NCBI RefSeq assembly: GCF_001427605.1
Contig: NZ_LMGZ01000001.1
Coordinates: 1 to 64,000 of the forward strand
DNA: 64,000 nucleotides
Reading direction: 5' to 3'
From: Devosia sp. Root635
GTDB lineage: Bacteria; Pseudomonadota; Alphaproteobacteria; Rhizobiales; Devosiaceae
The position numbers and the translations under genes were made by a program. Numbering within the stretch: position 1 is the stretch's first letter; each line of letters opens with the position of its first letter. Positions 41,994-51,307 of this stretch are shown here, in pieces. Below the pieces are notes generated by a model. The model saw nothing but the letters and a program-made list of their open reading frames with translations. It did not search any database and was not told the DNA's origin.

Positions 41994-43394
41994 TCACGCC
42001 GAGGCGTCCCGCTCCTCGGCGGCAAGAAAAAGCCGCAGCCGCGCCAGCCGGTCGCGCAGGCCCGGCCGCGTGATCCGCGGCACCAGGGCGCCAAGGCCTT
42101 GCAGCAGCAAAGCGCGGGGCGGCAGCTTGCCGGGCACGATGGGATGGGCGGTGGCCGCGCCCTCACCTTCCGCCAATTGCCGCACCTGCAACGACCAGCT
42201 TGCAAGCGCCGCTGCATCTGCCGCAAAGGGCGGCTGGCTCGCGGCGGCGGGATCGACACCCTGCGCCAGCGCGGCGCGCAATGCCGCTTGCATCTGGGCG
42301 GCGAGCAGCCAGAGATCGTCGGCCAGGTCCGCCTCGCCCATATAGGCGCCGTTCATTTCTCCGGCGTAACAGACGGACGAGCTGACCTCTACGTCTTGGT
42401 CGCCAGTGTCCGCCGGATCGACCGCCAGCAGTTCCGCGGCCTGGACAAGGATGGTTTGCAGCCGCGCCGCCGCGCTGCCGATGTCATGGATGCGACCAAT
42501 GCCGGTGCCGGCATAAAGGGCCATGGATTCGAAATCCCCGGTCATCGAGCGCAGGGGCGAATCCGTGCTGAACAGGTAGATCGGACGGCCTTCCTCGTCG
42601 CCGATGACCGTGCGTTCGGGAGCGTGTGGATCGCCGCGGGCGCCGCTGGTGACGTCGCTCTTGAGCACGCGAACCGGTGCATTGGGCGGCCAGTTGATGT
42701 GGAAGCTGCTGGTCAGCACGGTATCGGCGGCATCGGCCGCCAGCAGCCGCTGCTTGTGATAGGGGTGGGCGAAGGATTCCTCGGTGGCCATCAGGGCGGT
42801 GCCCAGTACGATGCCGGCGGCCCCCAGCGCCATGGCCGTCACGAGGTCGCCTCCGGTCGCCATGCCGCCGGCCGCCAGGACAGGGATGTTGATTGCGGCG
42901 CACACCTCGGGCAGCAGGTCGCGGAGCGGGCGCACGCCACGCACATGACCGCCCGCCTCGCGCCCCTGGGCAATGACGATCTCGACACCGGCGCGCTCCG
43001 CCTCAATGGCCTCGTCGACCGATCCCACCTGATGGACCACCATGATCCCGGCGTCGCGCAGGCGCCGCGTCACGTGCCCATCGAGATCCCAGAAGGTGCC
43101 GACAACGGGAACGGCCAGTTCGATGCAGGTCGCCACCTGCCGCTCCAGCAAAGCCGGATCGGTGGCGGCGGGAATGATGTTCACCCCGAAATGCCGGTGG
43201 CCCGACTGGCGCAGGCGCTCGACTTCCCGTTGGATCAATTCGGGCGGCTCGCGCACCATGCCGAGAAAGCCGAAGCCGCCCGACGCGGTAACCGCCGATA
43301 CCAGTTCGGCGCGGGCCACCCCACCCATCCCCGCCAGAACAAGGGGAATCCTGCTCCCCAGCAAGTCGCAGGCGGGGCTATGAGGCAGTGTCAT
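41994..43394 (-). CDS. Nitronate monooxygenase-like NAD(P)H-dependent flavin oxidoreductase
   Basis: A 466-residue FMN-binding TIM barrel of the 2-nitropropane dioxygenase family: LVLAGMGGVARAELVSAVTASGGFGFLG at the N-terminus, VIAQGREAGGHVRG near residue 150, PVLAAGGMATGG and AAGIVLGTALMATEES for FMN phosphate binding. It is longer than the usual 320-350 residues because of an additional helical C-terminal part of about 120 residues. It acts on alkyl nitronates or, in many family members, on unknown ketones. The gene is one base after the DUF488 gene in the same leftward unit. Confidence 0.85.
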   Translation of the reverse strand: MTLPHSPACDLLGSRIPLVLAGMGGVARAELVSAVTASGGFGFLGMVREPPELIQREVERLRQSGHRHFGVNIIPAATDPALLERQVATCIELAVPVVGTFWDLDGHVTRRLRDAGIMVVHQVGSVDEAIEAERAGVEIVIAQGREAGGHVRGVRPLRDLLPEVCAAINIPVLAAGGMATGGDLVTAMALGAAGIVLGTALMATEESFAHPYHKQRLLAADAADTVLTSSFHINWPPNAPVRVLKSDVTSGARGDPHAPERTVIGDEEGRPIYLFSTDSPLRSMTGDFESMALYAGTGIGRIHDIGSAAARLQTILVQAAELLAVDPADTGDQDVEVSSSVCYAGEMNGAYMGEADLADDLWLLAAQMQAALRAALAQGVDPAAASQPPFAADAAALASWSLQVRQLAEGEGAATAHPIVPGKLPPRALLLQGLGALVPRITRPGLRDRLARLRLFLAAEERDASA

Positions 43395-43395
43395 T

Positions 43396-43761
43396 TCAGG
43401 CCTTTCGAGGCGATTGCAGGAAATCGAGCAGCACCAGCGCGTGATTGTGCCGCTCGTCATGGGCGGCATAAAGCAGCGTGACCTTGCCGTGCATGCCGCG
43501 CAATTGGTCGACCGCTTCGGTATTGGCGGCGAGTTCTGCGCGGTAGCGGTGGCCAAACTCGTCCCAATTGGCAGGGTCATGGCCGAACCATTTCCGCAGG
43601 GCCGGGCTGGGCGCCACCGCCTTGAGCCATTGGTCGATCTGCGCCTCGGCCCTGGTCATGCCACGCGGCCACAGCCGATCGACCAGCACGCGCGTTCCAT
43701 CGCCAGGCGCCGAGGGCTCGTAGATGCGCTTGACGGCAAAATGGGCGGGGAGATCGGGCAT
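43396..43761 (-). CDS. DUF488 family protein
   Basis: A 121-residue protein of the DUF488 family, recognisable by the N-terminal IYEPSAPGDGTRVLVDRLWPRG and the middle WFGHDPANWDEFGHRY, plus KVTLLYAAHDERHNHA near the C-terminus. Biochemical function is not established. It is the first gene of a small leftward unit and is followed one base later by the nitronate monooxygenase-like gene, so both may respond to the same signal. The intergenic region on its 5' side is shared with the FGGY kinase gene. Confidence 0.9.
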   Translation of the reverse strand: MPDLPAHFAVKRIYEPSAPGDGTRVLVDRLWPRGMTRAEAQIDQWLKAVAPSPALRKWFGHDPANWDEFGHRYRAELAANTEAVDQLRGMHGKVTLLYAAHDERHNHALVLLDFLQSPRKA

Positions 43762-44012
43762 CTCAGACGCGCCAGGAGCAGGCGACCAGCAGATCGCGGA
43801 GACACGCTCTCATCTTCGACATCCTCCCACCGGTGGCCAGGCCGCAAGAGGCGGCGCTTCCGAGGCTCACTGCAACGCTAGCGCCGATGGATAAATCAGT
43901 TCAACGACTATTATGTCGCGTCCGGCGATGAGCAGGCGCCTAACATGTTAGCGATGGCGTAGCCGCGCAATTTCCGGTATTGGCGCTGCAACGGAATCGT
44001 CGAGTGCCCGCC
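43762..44012. promoter_or_regulatory. Divergent control region between DUF488 and the FGGY kinase
   Basis: About 250 bases without a supported gene. The notable feature is a perfect 12-base palindrome CTAACATGTTAG at 43940-43951, about 60 bases before the kinase start. It may be an operator for a regulator that is not in this window. The remaining sequence shows no clear structure. Confidence 0.45.
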
Positions 44013-45383
44013 ATGCCCCTGCCCCGCTCCATTGCCGTCATTGATATCGGCAAGACCAATGCCAAGGTGGTGTTGATCGACGCAGCGACGCGGCAGCAGG
44101 TGGCGGCGCGCAGCACGCCCAATGTCGTGCGACGCGACGGGCTCTATCCGCATGCCGATGTGGAGATGTTGTGGAGCTTTATCCTCGACAGTCTCAAGGC
44201 GCTGCGGGCCGAGCATGGCGTGGACGGGATTTCCATCACCACGCATGGTGCAACGGCGGCTTTGGTGGCGGATGGCGGTCTGGCCATGCCGGTGCTGGAC
44301 TATGAGCATGCCGGGCCGGAAGAGACGGCGGAAGCCTATGGCGCCGCGCGGCCGGATTTTGCCGAGAGCCTGTCGCCGCGCCTGCCCAACGGGCTCAATC
44401 TGGGCGCGCAGATATTCTGGCAGTCGCGAGCGCATGGGGCGGCTTTCGCGCGGACAACGGCGATCCTGACCTATCCGCAATATTGGGCGTGGCGGCTGAC
44501 CGGCGTGATGGCGAGCGAGGTGACGTCGCTGGGGTGCCACACCGATTTGTGGGCGCCGGGACGGGCCACGTTTTCCGGCATGGTCGGAGCGCAGGGCTGG
44601 GCGGGACTGTTCCCGGCGATCAGCCCGGCCGCGTCGGTGCTGGGGGCCGTTTCGCCCGAAGTCGCCGCAGCGACCGGGCTCGGGGCCGATACGCCGGTGA
44701 CGTGCGGCATCCACGATTCCAACGCCTCGCTGCTGCCACATCTGGGGGCGCATGAAGCGCCCTTCACTATCCTTTCCACCGGGACCTGGGCCATCGCCAT
44801 GACGGTGGGCGGGGATACGGCAGGGCTCGATCCGGCGCGGGACAGCCTTGCCAATGTCGACGCCTTCGGACGGGCGGTGCCGACGGCGCGGTTCATGGGT
44901 GGGCGCGAATTCGACCGGCTGGTGCCCAACATTGTCGAACCGAGTGCGGCCGATATTGCGCGGGCCATTGCCGCAGATATTCGGGTACAGCCGAGCTTCC
45001 TGCCCGGAGTTGGCCCCTTCCCCACCGCTGCCGGACACTGGACGCACGAGCCGGAGACGGCGGCCGAGCGGACGGCGGCAGCCTCGCTCTACCTGGCGCT
45101 GATGACGCGCGCCTGCCTCGACCTCTGCGGGCTGGGACGCGAGATCATCATCGAAGGACCATTGGCGCGCAATGCCCTGTTCGGGCAGGCGCTGGCGCGG
45201 CTGGCGGGCGTCCCCGTGAGTGCATCGGGGGATGCGACCGGAACGAGCCTGGGCGCCAGCATGCTGTTTGGCGCGGGCGAACAGCGGGGGGCGCCGGGCA
45301 CACAAATCGTGCCGCTCAACGTGCCGGGCTTCGACGCCTATGCGCAACGCTGGCGCGCGGCCGCATCGCCTGGGAAACGCTAG
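44013..45383 (+). CDS. FGGY family carbohydrate kinase
   Basis: A 456-residue sugar kinase of the FGGY family, in the rhamnulokinase/fuculokinase-like branch. Phosphate 1 motif is AVIDIGKTNAKVVLID near residue 8. The second half has CGIHDSNASLLPHLG and STGTWAIAMTV near residue 250, and the adenosine-binding part EIIIEGPLARNALFGQALARLAG near residue 385. It phosphorylates a ketosugar released by the surrounding catabolic pathways. ATG at 44013 is used, and an upstream TTG was rejected. Its stop overlaps that of the DMT gene (CTAG). Confidence 0.92.
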   Translation: MPLPRSIAVIDIGKTNAKVVLIDAATRQQVAARSTPNVVRRDGLYPHADVEMLWSFILDSLKALRAEHGVDGISITTHGATAALVADGGLAMPVLDYEHAGPEETAEAYGAARPDFAESLSPRLPNGLNLGAQIFWQSRAHGAAFARTTAILTYPQYWAWRLTGVMASEVTSLGCHTDLWAPGRATFSGMVGAQGWAGLFPAISPAASVLGAVSPEVAAATGLGADTPVTCGIHDSNASLLPHLGAHEAPFTILSTGTWAIAMTVGGDTAGLDPARDSLANVDAFGRAVPTARFMGGREFDRLVPNIVEPSAADIARAIAADIRVQPSFLPGVGPFPTAAGHWTHEPETAAERTAAASLYLALMTRACLDLCGLGREIIIEGPLARNALFGQALARLAGVPVSASGDATGTSLGASMLFGAGEQRGAPGTQIVPLNVPGFDAYAQRWRAAASPGKR

Positions 45384-46297
45384 CGTTCACCGACCTCGAC
45401 GGCCGATTCCGCCTTGGCCAGCGCCCGCTCGCGCAGCCAGATGAAGAGGCCGCTCGACACGATGATGCAGACGCCCAGAATGAACCATTGGTCTGGCGGC
45501 TGCTGGAAGATGAGCCAACTGGCCAAGGACAGATAGATAAGACTGAGATAGCTGAACGGCGCCAGGATTGCGGGCGAAGCGAAGCGGTGCGCCACCGAAT
45601 TGAGGTAGTGCCCGCCCAGGCCGGCGGCACCCATGATGAAAAAGGCCAGCCAGGATATGGGCTGGCTGGGCCAGGCCCAGTCGGTGAACGCTATGGGCAG
45701 GAGCAGGATGACGGGCGTGGCGCCGGCATAGAACTGCTGCGTCTGCGCGGTATCCACCCCGGCCAGCTTGCGCGTCATGATCGAGAACAGCGCGAGAAAG
45801 AAAGCGCAGCCAAGGCTGAGCAGCGCAGCCGGCTGGAACGCCTCGGTGCCGGGCCGCACAATAACCAGAATACCCAGGAAACCGACACCGATGGCCATCC
45901 AGCGGCGCCATCCCACCTTGTCGCCAAGCAGGGGTCCCGACATGGCGCAAATCATCAATGGCGAGGTGAATTGAATGGCGCTGGTTACGGTCAGCGGCAA
46001 ATAGCGCATGGCCAGGAAATTGAGGCCCGTCGTGGTCAGCAGGCATATGCCGCGCAGGACTTCGAGCTTCCAGTTGTTGCTGACGAACAGGCGCGATCCG
46101 CTGACCGGCAGGAAGAGCAACAGAAGCAGGATCAGGTGCATGCCATAGCGCATGAACACGATTTCCGACGTGGGGAGCCCCTCGATCGACAGCCATTTGG
46201 CCGAAACGTCGAGGACGAGCAGCACGAGCTGGGACGCCAGCACCAGCATGATGCCAAGATTGGCCCGGCTTTCCACGGGTAAGACGGCGTGGGCCAT
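45380..46297 (-). CDS. DMT superfamily transporter (EamA domains)
   Basis: A 305-residue integral membrane protein with about ten membrane helices formed by two EamA repeats (residues about 13-145 and 155-290). It begins with LGIMLVLASQLVLLVLDVSAKWLSI and contains NFLAMRYLPLTVTSAIQFTSP, the usual EamA pattern. Family members export amino acids, nucleosides or drugs, and the substrate cannot be inferred here. The gene has its own promoter region to the right and converges on the FGGY kinase gene. Confidence 0.92.
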   Translation of the reverse strand: MAHAVLPVESRANLGIMLVLASQLVLLVLDVSAKWLSIEGLPTSEIVFMRYGMHLILLLLLFLPVSGSRLFVSNNWKLEVLRGICLLTTTGLNFLAMRYLPLTVTSAIQFTSPLMICAMSGPLLGDKVGWRRWMAIGVGFLGILVIVRPGTEAFQPAALLSLGCAFFLALFSIMTRKLAGVDTAQTQQFYAGATPVILLLPIAFTDWAWPSQPISWLAFFIMGAAGLGGHYLNSVAHRFASPAILAPFSYLSLIYLSLASWLIFQQPPDQWFILGVCIIVSSGLFIWLRERALAKAESAVEVGER

Positions 46298-46481
46298 TGG
46301 CTAGATCCGGACCAATATGGCGGCGCGACGCGAGGCAAGACTGGTCATCAGATATCCGGCGAAGGCGGCATTGCGCGGATTGGCGCGCACGGACGCGGGC
46401 CATCAGCGATGGATGATAGAGGGCACGGAGTCAATGACAACTTGTATGGAAGTTTGCGGAAGTCGGTCTGCACCGTACGGT

Positions 46482-46535
46482 CCTCGGGCCTGACCACTCA
46501 CCGTTTGTGCCGTGTTGGGAGTGGTCAAGCCGAGG
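46482..46535. repeat. Palindromic repeat (CTTGACC family) downstream of the beta-mannosidase
   Basis: CCTCGGGCCTGACCACTC and the complementary GAGTGGTCAAGCCGAGG enclose a 19-base centre. It lies 25 bases after the beta-mannosidase stop codon (minus strand) and upstream of the DMT gene, where it could act as a terminator. It belongs with the elements at 7778-7863 and 51308-51390, although this copy is shorter. Confidence 0.65.
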
Positions 46536-46559
46536 GCGATGTAGTGCAGTCACCGCGCC

Positions 46560-49034
46560 TTAGAACGTCTCACTTAGGTTGCGGACCTTGAGCGACTGCA
46601 CCAGTTCTGCCGGTGATGGCGCGGCGCCGTGACGCGGGATGAAAGTCAGTTCGGTGGGACGGCCCGGCAGCAGGGTCACGGCATTGTCCGAGAAGTAGCC
46701 GGGAACATCGACGCTGGCGGTGACGAACAAAGCCGGCCTGTCGCTGGCAAGGCTCAGCACGAGCTGGCCATCGACATCGGACCAGGCGGCCCGCACTTTG
46801 GGCTCGACGAGTTCGTAGGCCTTGTAGGGCTTGGGAAAATAGTCGTTTTCGCCCAGCAGCTTGCCGGAGGCATCACGCCACGAGAAGAACAGGAATTCGT
46901 CACCCGCCAGATCGGCGGCCTGCAAGGTGGTGATGGAAATGGCGGCGTCGGCCCCGATTGCGGCATTGCCCGAGAAGACAATACGATCGCCGCCGCTCAC
47001 CTTGACGGCGCGGATTTCGAGAGCGACCGAGGTCGGCTTGCCCGTATCGTTGATGCCGCGGAAGGTGATGTCTGCATTGTCCTTGCTCGGCACGGCAACG
47101 ATGTTGACCGGCAGGAAAAAGCGCTTGGCCATGTATTGCAGCAGTTTCCACTGCCCGCCGTAATCGAGGCTGGACCAGCTGGCCACCGGCCAGATGTCGT
47201 TGATCTGCCAGAACAGCGTGCCCATGCAGCGCGGCTTGGTGGAGCGCCAGTATTCGATGGCGGTCTTGATGGCGAGGCCCTGCTGGATCTGGCTCAAAAA
47301 CACCATCTGGTCGAAGTCACGCGGGAAGCGGAAGTAGCGCGTCATGGTTTCGAGGATGCGTGCATTGCCGCCATTGTTACGCTGGTGGTTTTCCATCACG
47401 GGGGAGGACGGGTTGCGGTCCTTTTCCTCGGCGAAGGTCTCGATGACATTCATCGAGGTGAAGGACTGGAAGCCGAATTCGGAGGCAAAGCGCGGATTGA
47501 CGCTGCGATAGGCGTCGAAGGCCTTGGCCGAATGCCAGACGTCCCAATAGTGGGTGTCGCCACGGGTGTCGGCGTGCCAGCCGTCGGAGAAGTCGAGATA
47601 GCCCATGGAGGGCGAGGACGGCCAGAAGCGGCGGGCCGGATCCTCGTCCTCGACGATGTTGCCGAGCATCGAGTTGAGGCGGTCGTAGTTGGCGACGTAG
47701 CGCTCGGGCGCGGCCTTGGTTTCCGGATACCAGTGCAGTGAGCCGATGACTTCGTTGTCGCCGCACCACAGCGCAATCGAGGCGTGGTGGCTGAGGCGGC
47801 GGACCTGCTGGGTGATCTCGGTGCGGACATTGTCAAGGAATGGCCGATCGGATGGATAGCTCATGCAGGCGAACATGAAATCGTGCCAGATGAGGATGCC
47901 GAGCTCGTCGCACATCTCATAGAAGTAGTCGGGCTCATACTGACCACCGCCCCAGATGCGGAGCATGTTCATATTGGCGGCCCTGGCGCTGTCGAGCAGG
48001 TCGCGGATGGTGGCTGGGGTAATGCGCGAGGGGATGGCGTCGGCCGGAATCCAGTTGGCGCCCATCATGGTGATGTCGCGGCCATTGATGCGGCACTTGA
48101 AGGAGTGGTCGATCTCGTCCTTCTCGACGATCCATTCAAGCTTGCGCAGGCCGATCTGGCGCGTGGTCTTTTCGCCTTCGAGATTGGTCACCAGCTCATA
48201 GAGCGGCTGCTCGCCCTGCCCGGCCGGCCACCACAATTTCGGATCGTGGATAGTGAGGTTGTGGGTGAAGACGTTCTCGCCCTTCTGCACCACGAGTTTG
48301 TCGGTGACGACCTGGCCATCGATGGTGTGTTCAAGTTCCACTTCACCGTGGGCGAAGGCGAAAAGCCGAGTCTTTATCGACAGTTCGACCGATTTGCTGC
48401 CATGAGCCTGATCGACCTGGACGCTGTCCTGGCGGGCCAGTCGCGACTTGCGCAGGCGCATCGTGCCATAGACGCCAATGGGCATGACGCAGATGCCCCA
48501 GTCCCAGCCCGCATGGCAGGCCGCCTTGCGGATGAAGTTCATGTGGATGCCCTTCAAGCCATTGGTCTGGTAATTGTAGGTGAAGGGGATCGGGAAGGGG
48601 TGCGCGTCGGCGCGCGCCTTGGCCACGTCGGGCGCGATGTCGAAGTCGATGCGGAGGGTGTTGTCACCCTCACGCACCTTGCCGGTCACGTCGATATCGT
48701 TGCGGATGAAGCTGTTCTGCGTTCTGGCGATGACTTCGCCATTGAGCAGGACGGTGGCAATGCAATCCACTTCCGCGAGAGTCAGGGTCAGGTAGCCGTC
48801 GATATCGGTGGCCGAAGCGGAAAAGCTGCGTTCGACCGACCAGGCGGTCTCGTTGACCCACATCACCGTCTTTTCGTTTTCACCGAAATAGGGGTCGGGG
48901 ATGTGGTCGGCGGCCAGCAATGCAGTATGAACGTCGCCCGGCAGGGTGATGGGCGTCTTGATGGCCTTCGTCGGCGAAGACAGGGTAAAGGTTCCTGCGA
49001 GATCGAGGGCGGAATAGGTGGCGGCAAGGGCCAT
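46560..49034 (-). CDS. Beta-mannosidase (glycoside hydrolase family 2)
   Basis: An 824-residue cytosolic glycosidase that removes beta-linked mannose from oligosaccharides. It has a GH2 sugar-binding domain (residues 1-200), an immunoglobulin-like domain, a TIM barrel and C-terminal domains. NWIPADAIPSRITPATIRDL and LRIWGGGQYEPDYFYEMCDELGI are typical of beta-mannosidases. The acid/base is Glu428 in LWCGDNEV and the nucleophile is Glu519 in FASEFGFQSF. No signal peptide is present. A perfect LacI-type palindrome lies 67 bases upstream. A sugar ABC importer in the window may deliver its substrate. Confidence 0.95.
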   Translation of the reverse strand: MALAATYSALDLAGTFTLSSPTKAIKTPITLPGDVHTALLAADHIPDPYFGENEKTVMWVNETAWSVERSFSASATDIDGYLTLTLAEVDCIATVLLNGEVIARTQNSFIRNDIDVTGKVREGDNTLRIDFDIAPDVAKARADAHPFPIPFTYNYQTNGLKGIHMNFIRKAACHAGWDWGICVMPIGVYGTMRLRKSRLARQDSVQVDQAHGSKSVELSIKTRLFAFAHGEVELEHTIDGQVVTDKLVVQKGENVFTHNLTIHDPKLWWPAGQGEQPLYELVTNLEGEKTTRQIGLRKLEWIVEKDEIDHSFKCRINGRDITMMGANWIPADAIPSRITPATIRDLLDSARAANMNMLRIWGGGQYEPDYFYEMCDELGILIWHDFMFACMSYPSDRPFLDNVRTEITQQVRRLSHHASIALWCGDNEVIGSLHWYPETKAAPERYVANYDRLNSMLGNIVEDEDPARRFWPSSPSMGYLDFSDGWHADTRGDTHYWDVWHSAKAFDAYRSVNPRFASEFGFQSFTSMNVIETFAEEKDRNPSSPVMENHQRNNGGNARILETMTRYFRFPRDFDQMVFLSQIQQGLAIKTAIEYWRSTKPRCMGTLFWQINDIWPVASWSSLDYGGQWKLLQYMAKRFFLPVNIVAVPSKDNADITFRGINDTGKPTSVALEIRAVKVSGGDRIVFSGNAAIGADAAISITTLQAADLAGDEFLFFSWRDASGKLLGENDYFPKPYKAYELVEPKVRAAWSDVDGQLVLSLASDRPALFVTASVDVPGYFSDNAVTLLPGRPTELTFIPRHGAAPSPAELVQSLKVRNLSETF

Positions 49035-49100
49035 GGGACGTCTCCTGGCGGCACCTGCAAAGGCGCCGGGGCTGCTGGATGTCGACGCCCGGACTTCCGT

Positions 49101-49114
49101 TGCAATCGATTGCA
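49101..49114. promoter_or_regulatory. LacI-type operator upstream of the beta-mannosidase
   Basis: TGCAATCGATTGCA is a perfect 14-base CG-centred palindrome, 67 bases before the beta-mannosidase start. It has the shape of sites used by sugar-responsive LacI regulators, but no lacI gene adjoins it. The regulator is elsewhere in the genome or is one of the two LacI genes in this window. Confidence 0.7.
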
Positions 49115-49294
49115 GCGGGTTCTAGCCGGTCTCGCGACGCCTTCCAATGGGTGGCGTGATGGAATTTTTGACCAATTGCATCGTTGCGACGACCAGAATT
49201 TGCGGCAAACGCCCGAATCCTGCATTGCCGTTTACACATGTATTAGGGTTTGGCCGCATAACCTCGACCGGTGAGCAAGGAGCTCGTCGCGGCC

Positions 49295-51271
49295 ATGTCG
49301 GCAGTAAAAAGGTTGGTGCAGTACTTTGCCGTTCCGGACAATTCGGAACTGGTGCAGGCACAAGCACTTGCCTTCAGCCAGCAGGTTCCGCTGATGTATG
49401 GCATCCTGCTGGTCAATTCGCTGGCCCTGGCCGCGACCCATACCGATGCACCGGACTTGCTGCGGCTCTACATACCGGCATTGCTGGCACTGGCCTGCGC
49501 CATTCGCGTCGTCACCTGGTGGCGCTCGCAAGGCAAACCCATGAGCTATGCCAGGGCAAGGCGGCTGCTGGCGAGCACTGTGTGGGTTGCAGCCGGGCTG
49601 GGCATCAGTTTCTCGGCCTGGGCATTGAGCCTTTACCCCTATGGCGGGCCCTTCCAGCAATCGCATGTCGCTTTCTACATGGGGATTACCAGCATCGGCT
49701 GTGTCTATTGCCTCATGCATCTGCGCGGCGCGGCGACAATGGTGGCGCTATGCGTCGTCATTCCGTTCACCGCATTCTTCACAACCAGCGGCAACTGGGT
49801 TTTCCTGGCGCTGGCCATCAACCTGCTGCTGGTGGTGGCAGCGCTGATGACGGTGCTGCTCAACAATTATCGGGATTTCAGCGCCCTGGTGGCCTCGCGC
49901 GCCGAGATGGAGCACAAGCAGGCCGAAACCCAGCGCCTGTCGGACGAGAACTACCGGCTCGCCAATATCGACGCGCTGACCGGCCTGCCGAACCGGCGCT
50001 CGTTCGACCGGCACCTGCAGGCCATTCTGGACAGGGCGGATGCCGAACACCGCCAGATTGCCGTCGCCCGGCTGGACCTCGACAACTTCAAGTCGGTCAA
50101 CGACATATTCGGCCAGATCACCGGTGATCGCGTACTGGCCGAGGTCGCCAACCGCATCAATATGCTGCGGCAGACATCGACCTTCGTGGCGCGGCTGGGT
50201 TCGAACAGCTTTGCGCTGATCCTGTCGGGAGCGACCGACGAGGCGTCACTCCAGGCATGCGGCGATGTGCTGACCACAGCCATGCGGCCATCGTTCGAAT
50301 TGAAGCTGGGAACGGTGCATCTGTCGGCGTCGGCCGGGTTTGCCGCGTCGAAACCCGGCGATACGGCCGAAACGCTGTTCGATCGCGCGGACTATGCGAC
50401 CTGGGTGGCCAAGCGGGAAGCGCGCGGGCACGCCTTGGTGTTTTCGGACCGGCATGCGGATGAACTGAGCCGGGTGCGGCGGATGGAGCATGCCCTGCAC
50501 ACGGCCGATCTCGACCGGGAAATCCATATCCTGTTCCAGCCGCAATTCGATATCGCGCTGAACCGGACAACCGGCTACGAGGTGTTGGCCCGCTGGCGCA
50601 GCCCGACCCTGGGCGAGGTTTCCCCGAGCGAATTCATCCCATTGGCCGAGCGGACCGGGATGATTTCCAAGATTACCCAGACCGTGTTGCGCCAGGCGCT
50701 GGCCGTTTCCGCCAGGCTGCCGAAATCACTGCGCTTGTCGGTCAACCTTTCGGCCCATGACCTGGGCTCCACCACGGCCATGGAAGCCATCGCCAGGCTG
50801 GTGGAACAGGCCGGCAAGCCCTGCCGCATCGACTTCGAAATCACCGAAACCGCCGTTATGCGCGACATGGCCCAGGCCAATGAAGGCCTGCTGGCGCTGC
50901 TGGCGCTGGGGTCGCGCATCGCGCTGGACGATTTCGGCACCGGCCATTCCAGCCTGACGCATGTGCAGAAGCTGCCGCTCAACCGCATCAAGGTGGATCG
51001 CAGCTTCGTCGCCGAAGTCACCGATGATCCGACCAGCCGGGCGATCATCAAGACCACGGTCGATCTCTGCCGCAACCTGGGCATTTCCTGCGTGTTCGAA
51101 GGTATCGAGACCGAACAGCAGCTCGATGCCCTGCTGGGGCTCGGCGGCACTGTCATGCAAGGCTACCTGTTCGGCCGGCCGATGAGCGAAGAGAAGGTGC
51201 TCGACCACATTGCCGGCGAAAACAAGGGCTGGCAGCAGCACCGCCGCCAGATATTCGGCGCGGCGGGCTGA
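49295..51271 (+). CDS. Cyclic-di-GMP protein: degenerate GGDEF plus EAL domain
   Basis: A 658-residue membrane protein. Several hydrophobic segments in the first 190 residues form an integral sensory region. A GGDEF domain then starts with IDALTGLPNRRSFDRHL, but its signature is GSNSF (in RLGSNSFALIL), so diguanylate cyclase activity should be lost. The EAL domain reads GYEVLARW with the catalytic Glu, then SVNLSAHDL, EITETAV, LDDFGTGHSS, RIKVDRSFV and VFEGIETEQQ, all expected catalytic residues present. It is probably a c-di-GMP phosphodiesterase. ATG at 49295 follows AAGGAG. GTG at 49271 is an alternative. Confidence 0.88.
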   Translation: MSAVKRLVQYFAVPDNSELVQAQALAFSQQVPLMYGILLVNSLALAATHTDAPDLLRLYIPALLALACAIRVVTWWRSQGKPMSYARARRLLASTVWVAAGLGISFSAWALSLYPYGGPFQQSHVAFYMGITSIGCVYCLMHLRGAATMVALCVVIPFTAFFTTSGNWVFLALAINLLLVVAALMTVLLNNYRDFSALVASRAEMEHKQAETQRLSDENYRLANIDALTGLPNRRSFDRHLQAILDRADAEHRQIAVARLDLDNFKSVNDIFGQITGDRVLAEVANRINMLRQTSTFVARLGSNSFALILSGATDEASLQACGDVLTTAMRPSFELKLGTVHLSASAGFAASKPGDTAETLFDRADYATWVAKREARGHALVFSDRHADELSRVRRMEHALHTADLDREIHILFQPQFDIALNRTTGYEVLARWRSPTLGEVSPSEFIPLAERTGMISKITQTVLRQALAVSARLPKSLRLSVNLSAHDLGSTTAMEAIARLVEQAGKPCRIDFEITETAVMRDMAQANEGLLALLALGSRIALDDFGTGHSSLTHVQKLPLNRIKVDRSFVAEVTDDPTSRAIIKTTVDLCRNLGISCVFEGIETEQQLDALLGLGGTVMQGYLFGRPMSEEKVLDHIAGENKGWQQHRRQIFGAAG

Positions 51272-51307
51272 AGCTTCCTATAGCCACGACACTTCCACAC
51301 CATCCGG

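Noticed and set aside
41361..43481. 706-codon open frame on the plus strand
   Set aside because: It spans the sigma factor, nitronate-monooxygenase-like and DUF488 genes in antisense, has no coherent domain, and is explained by codon bias.
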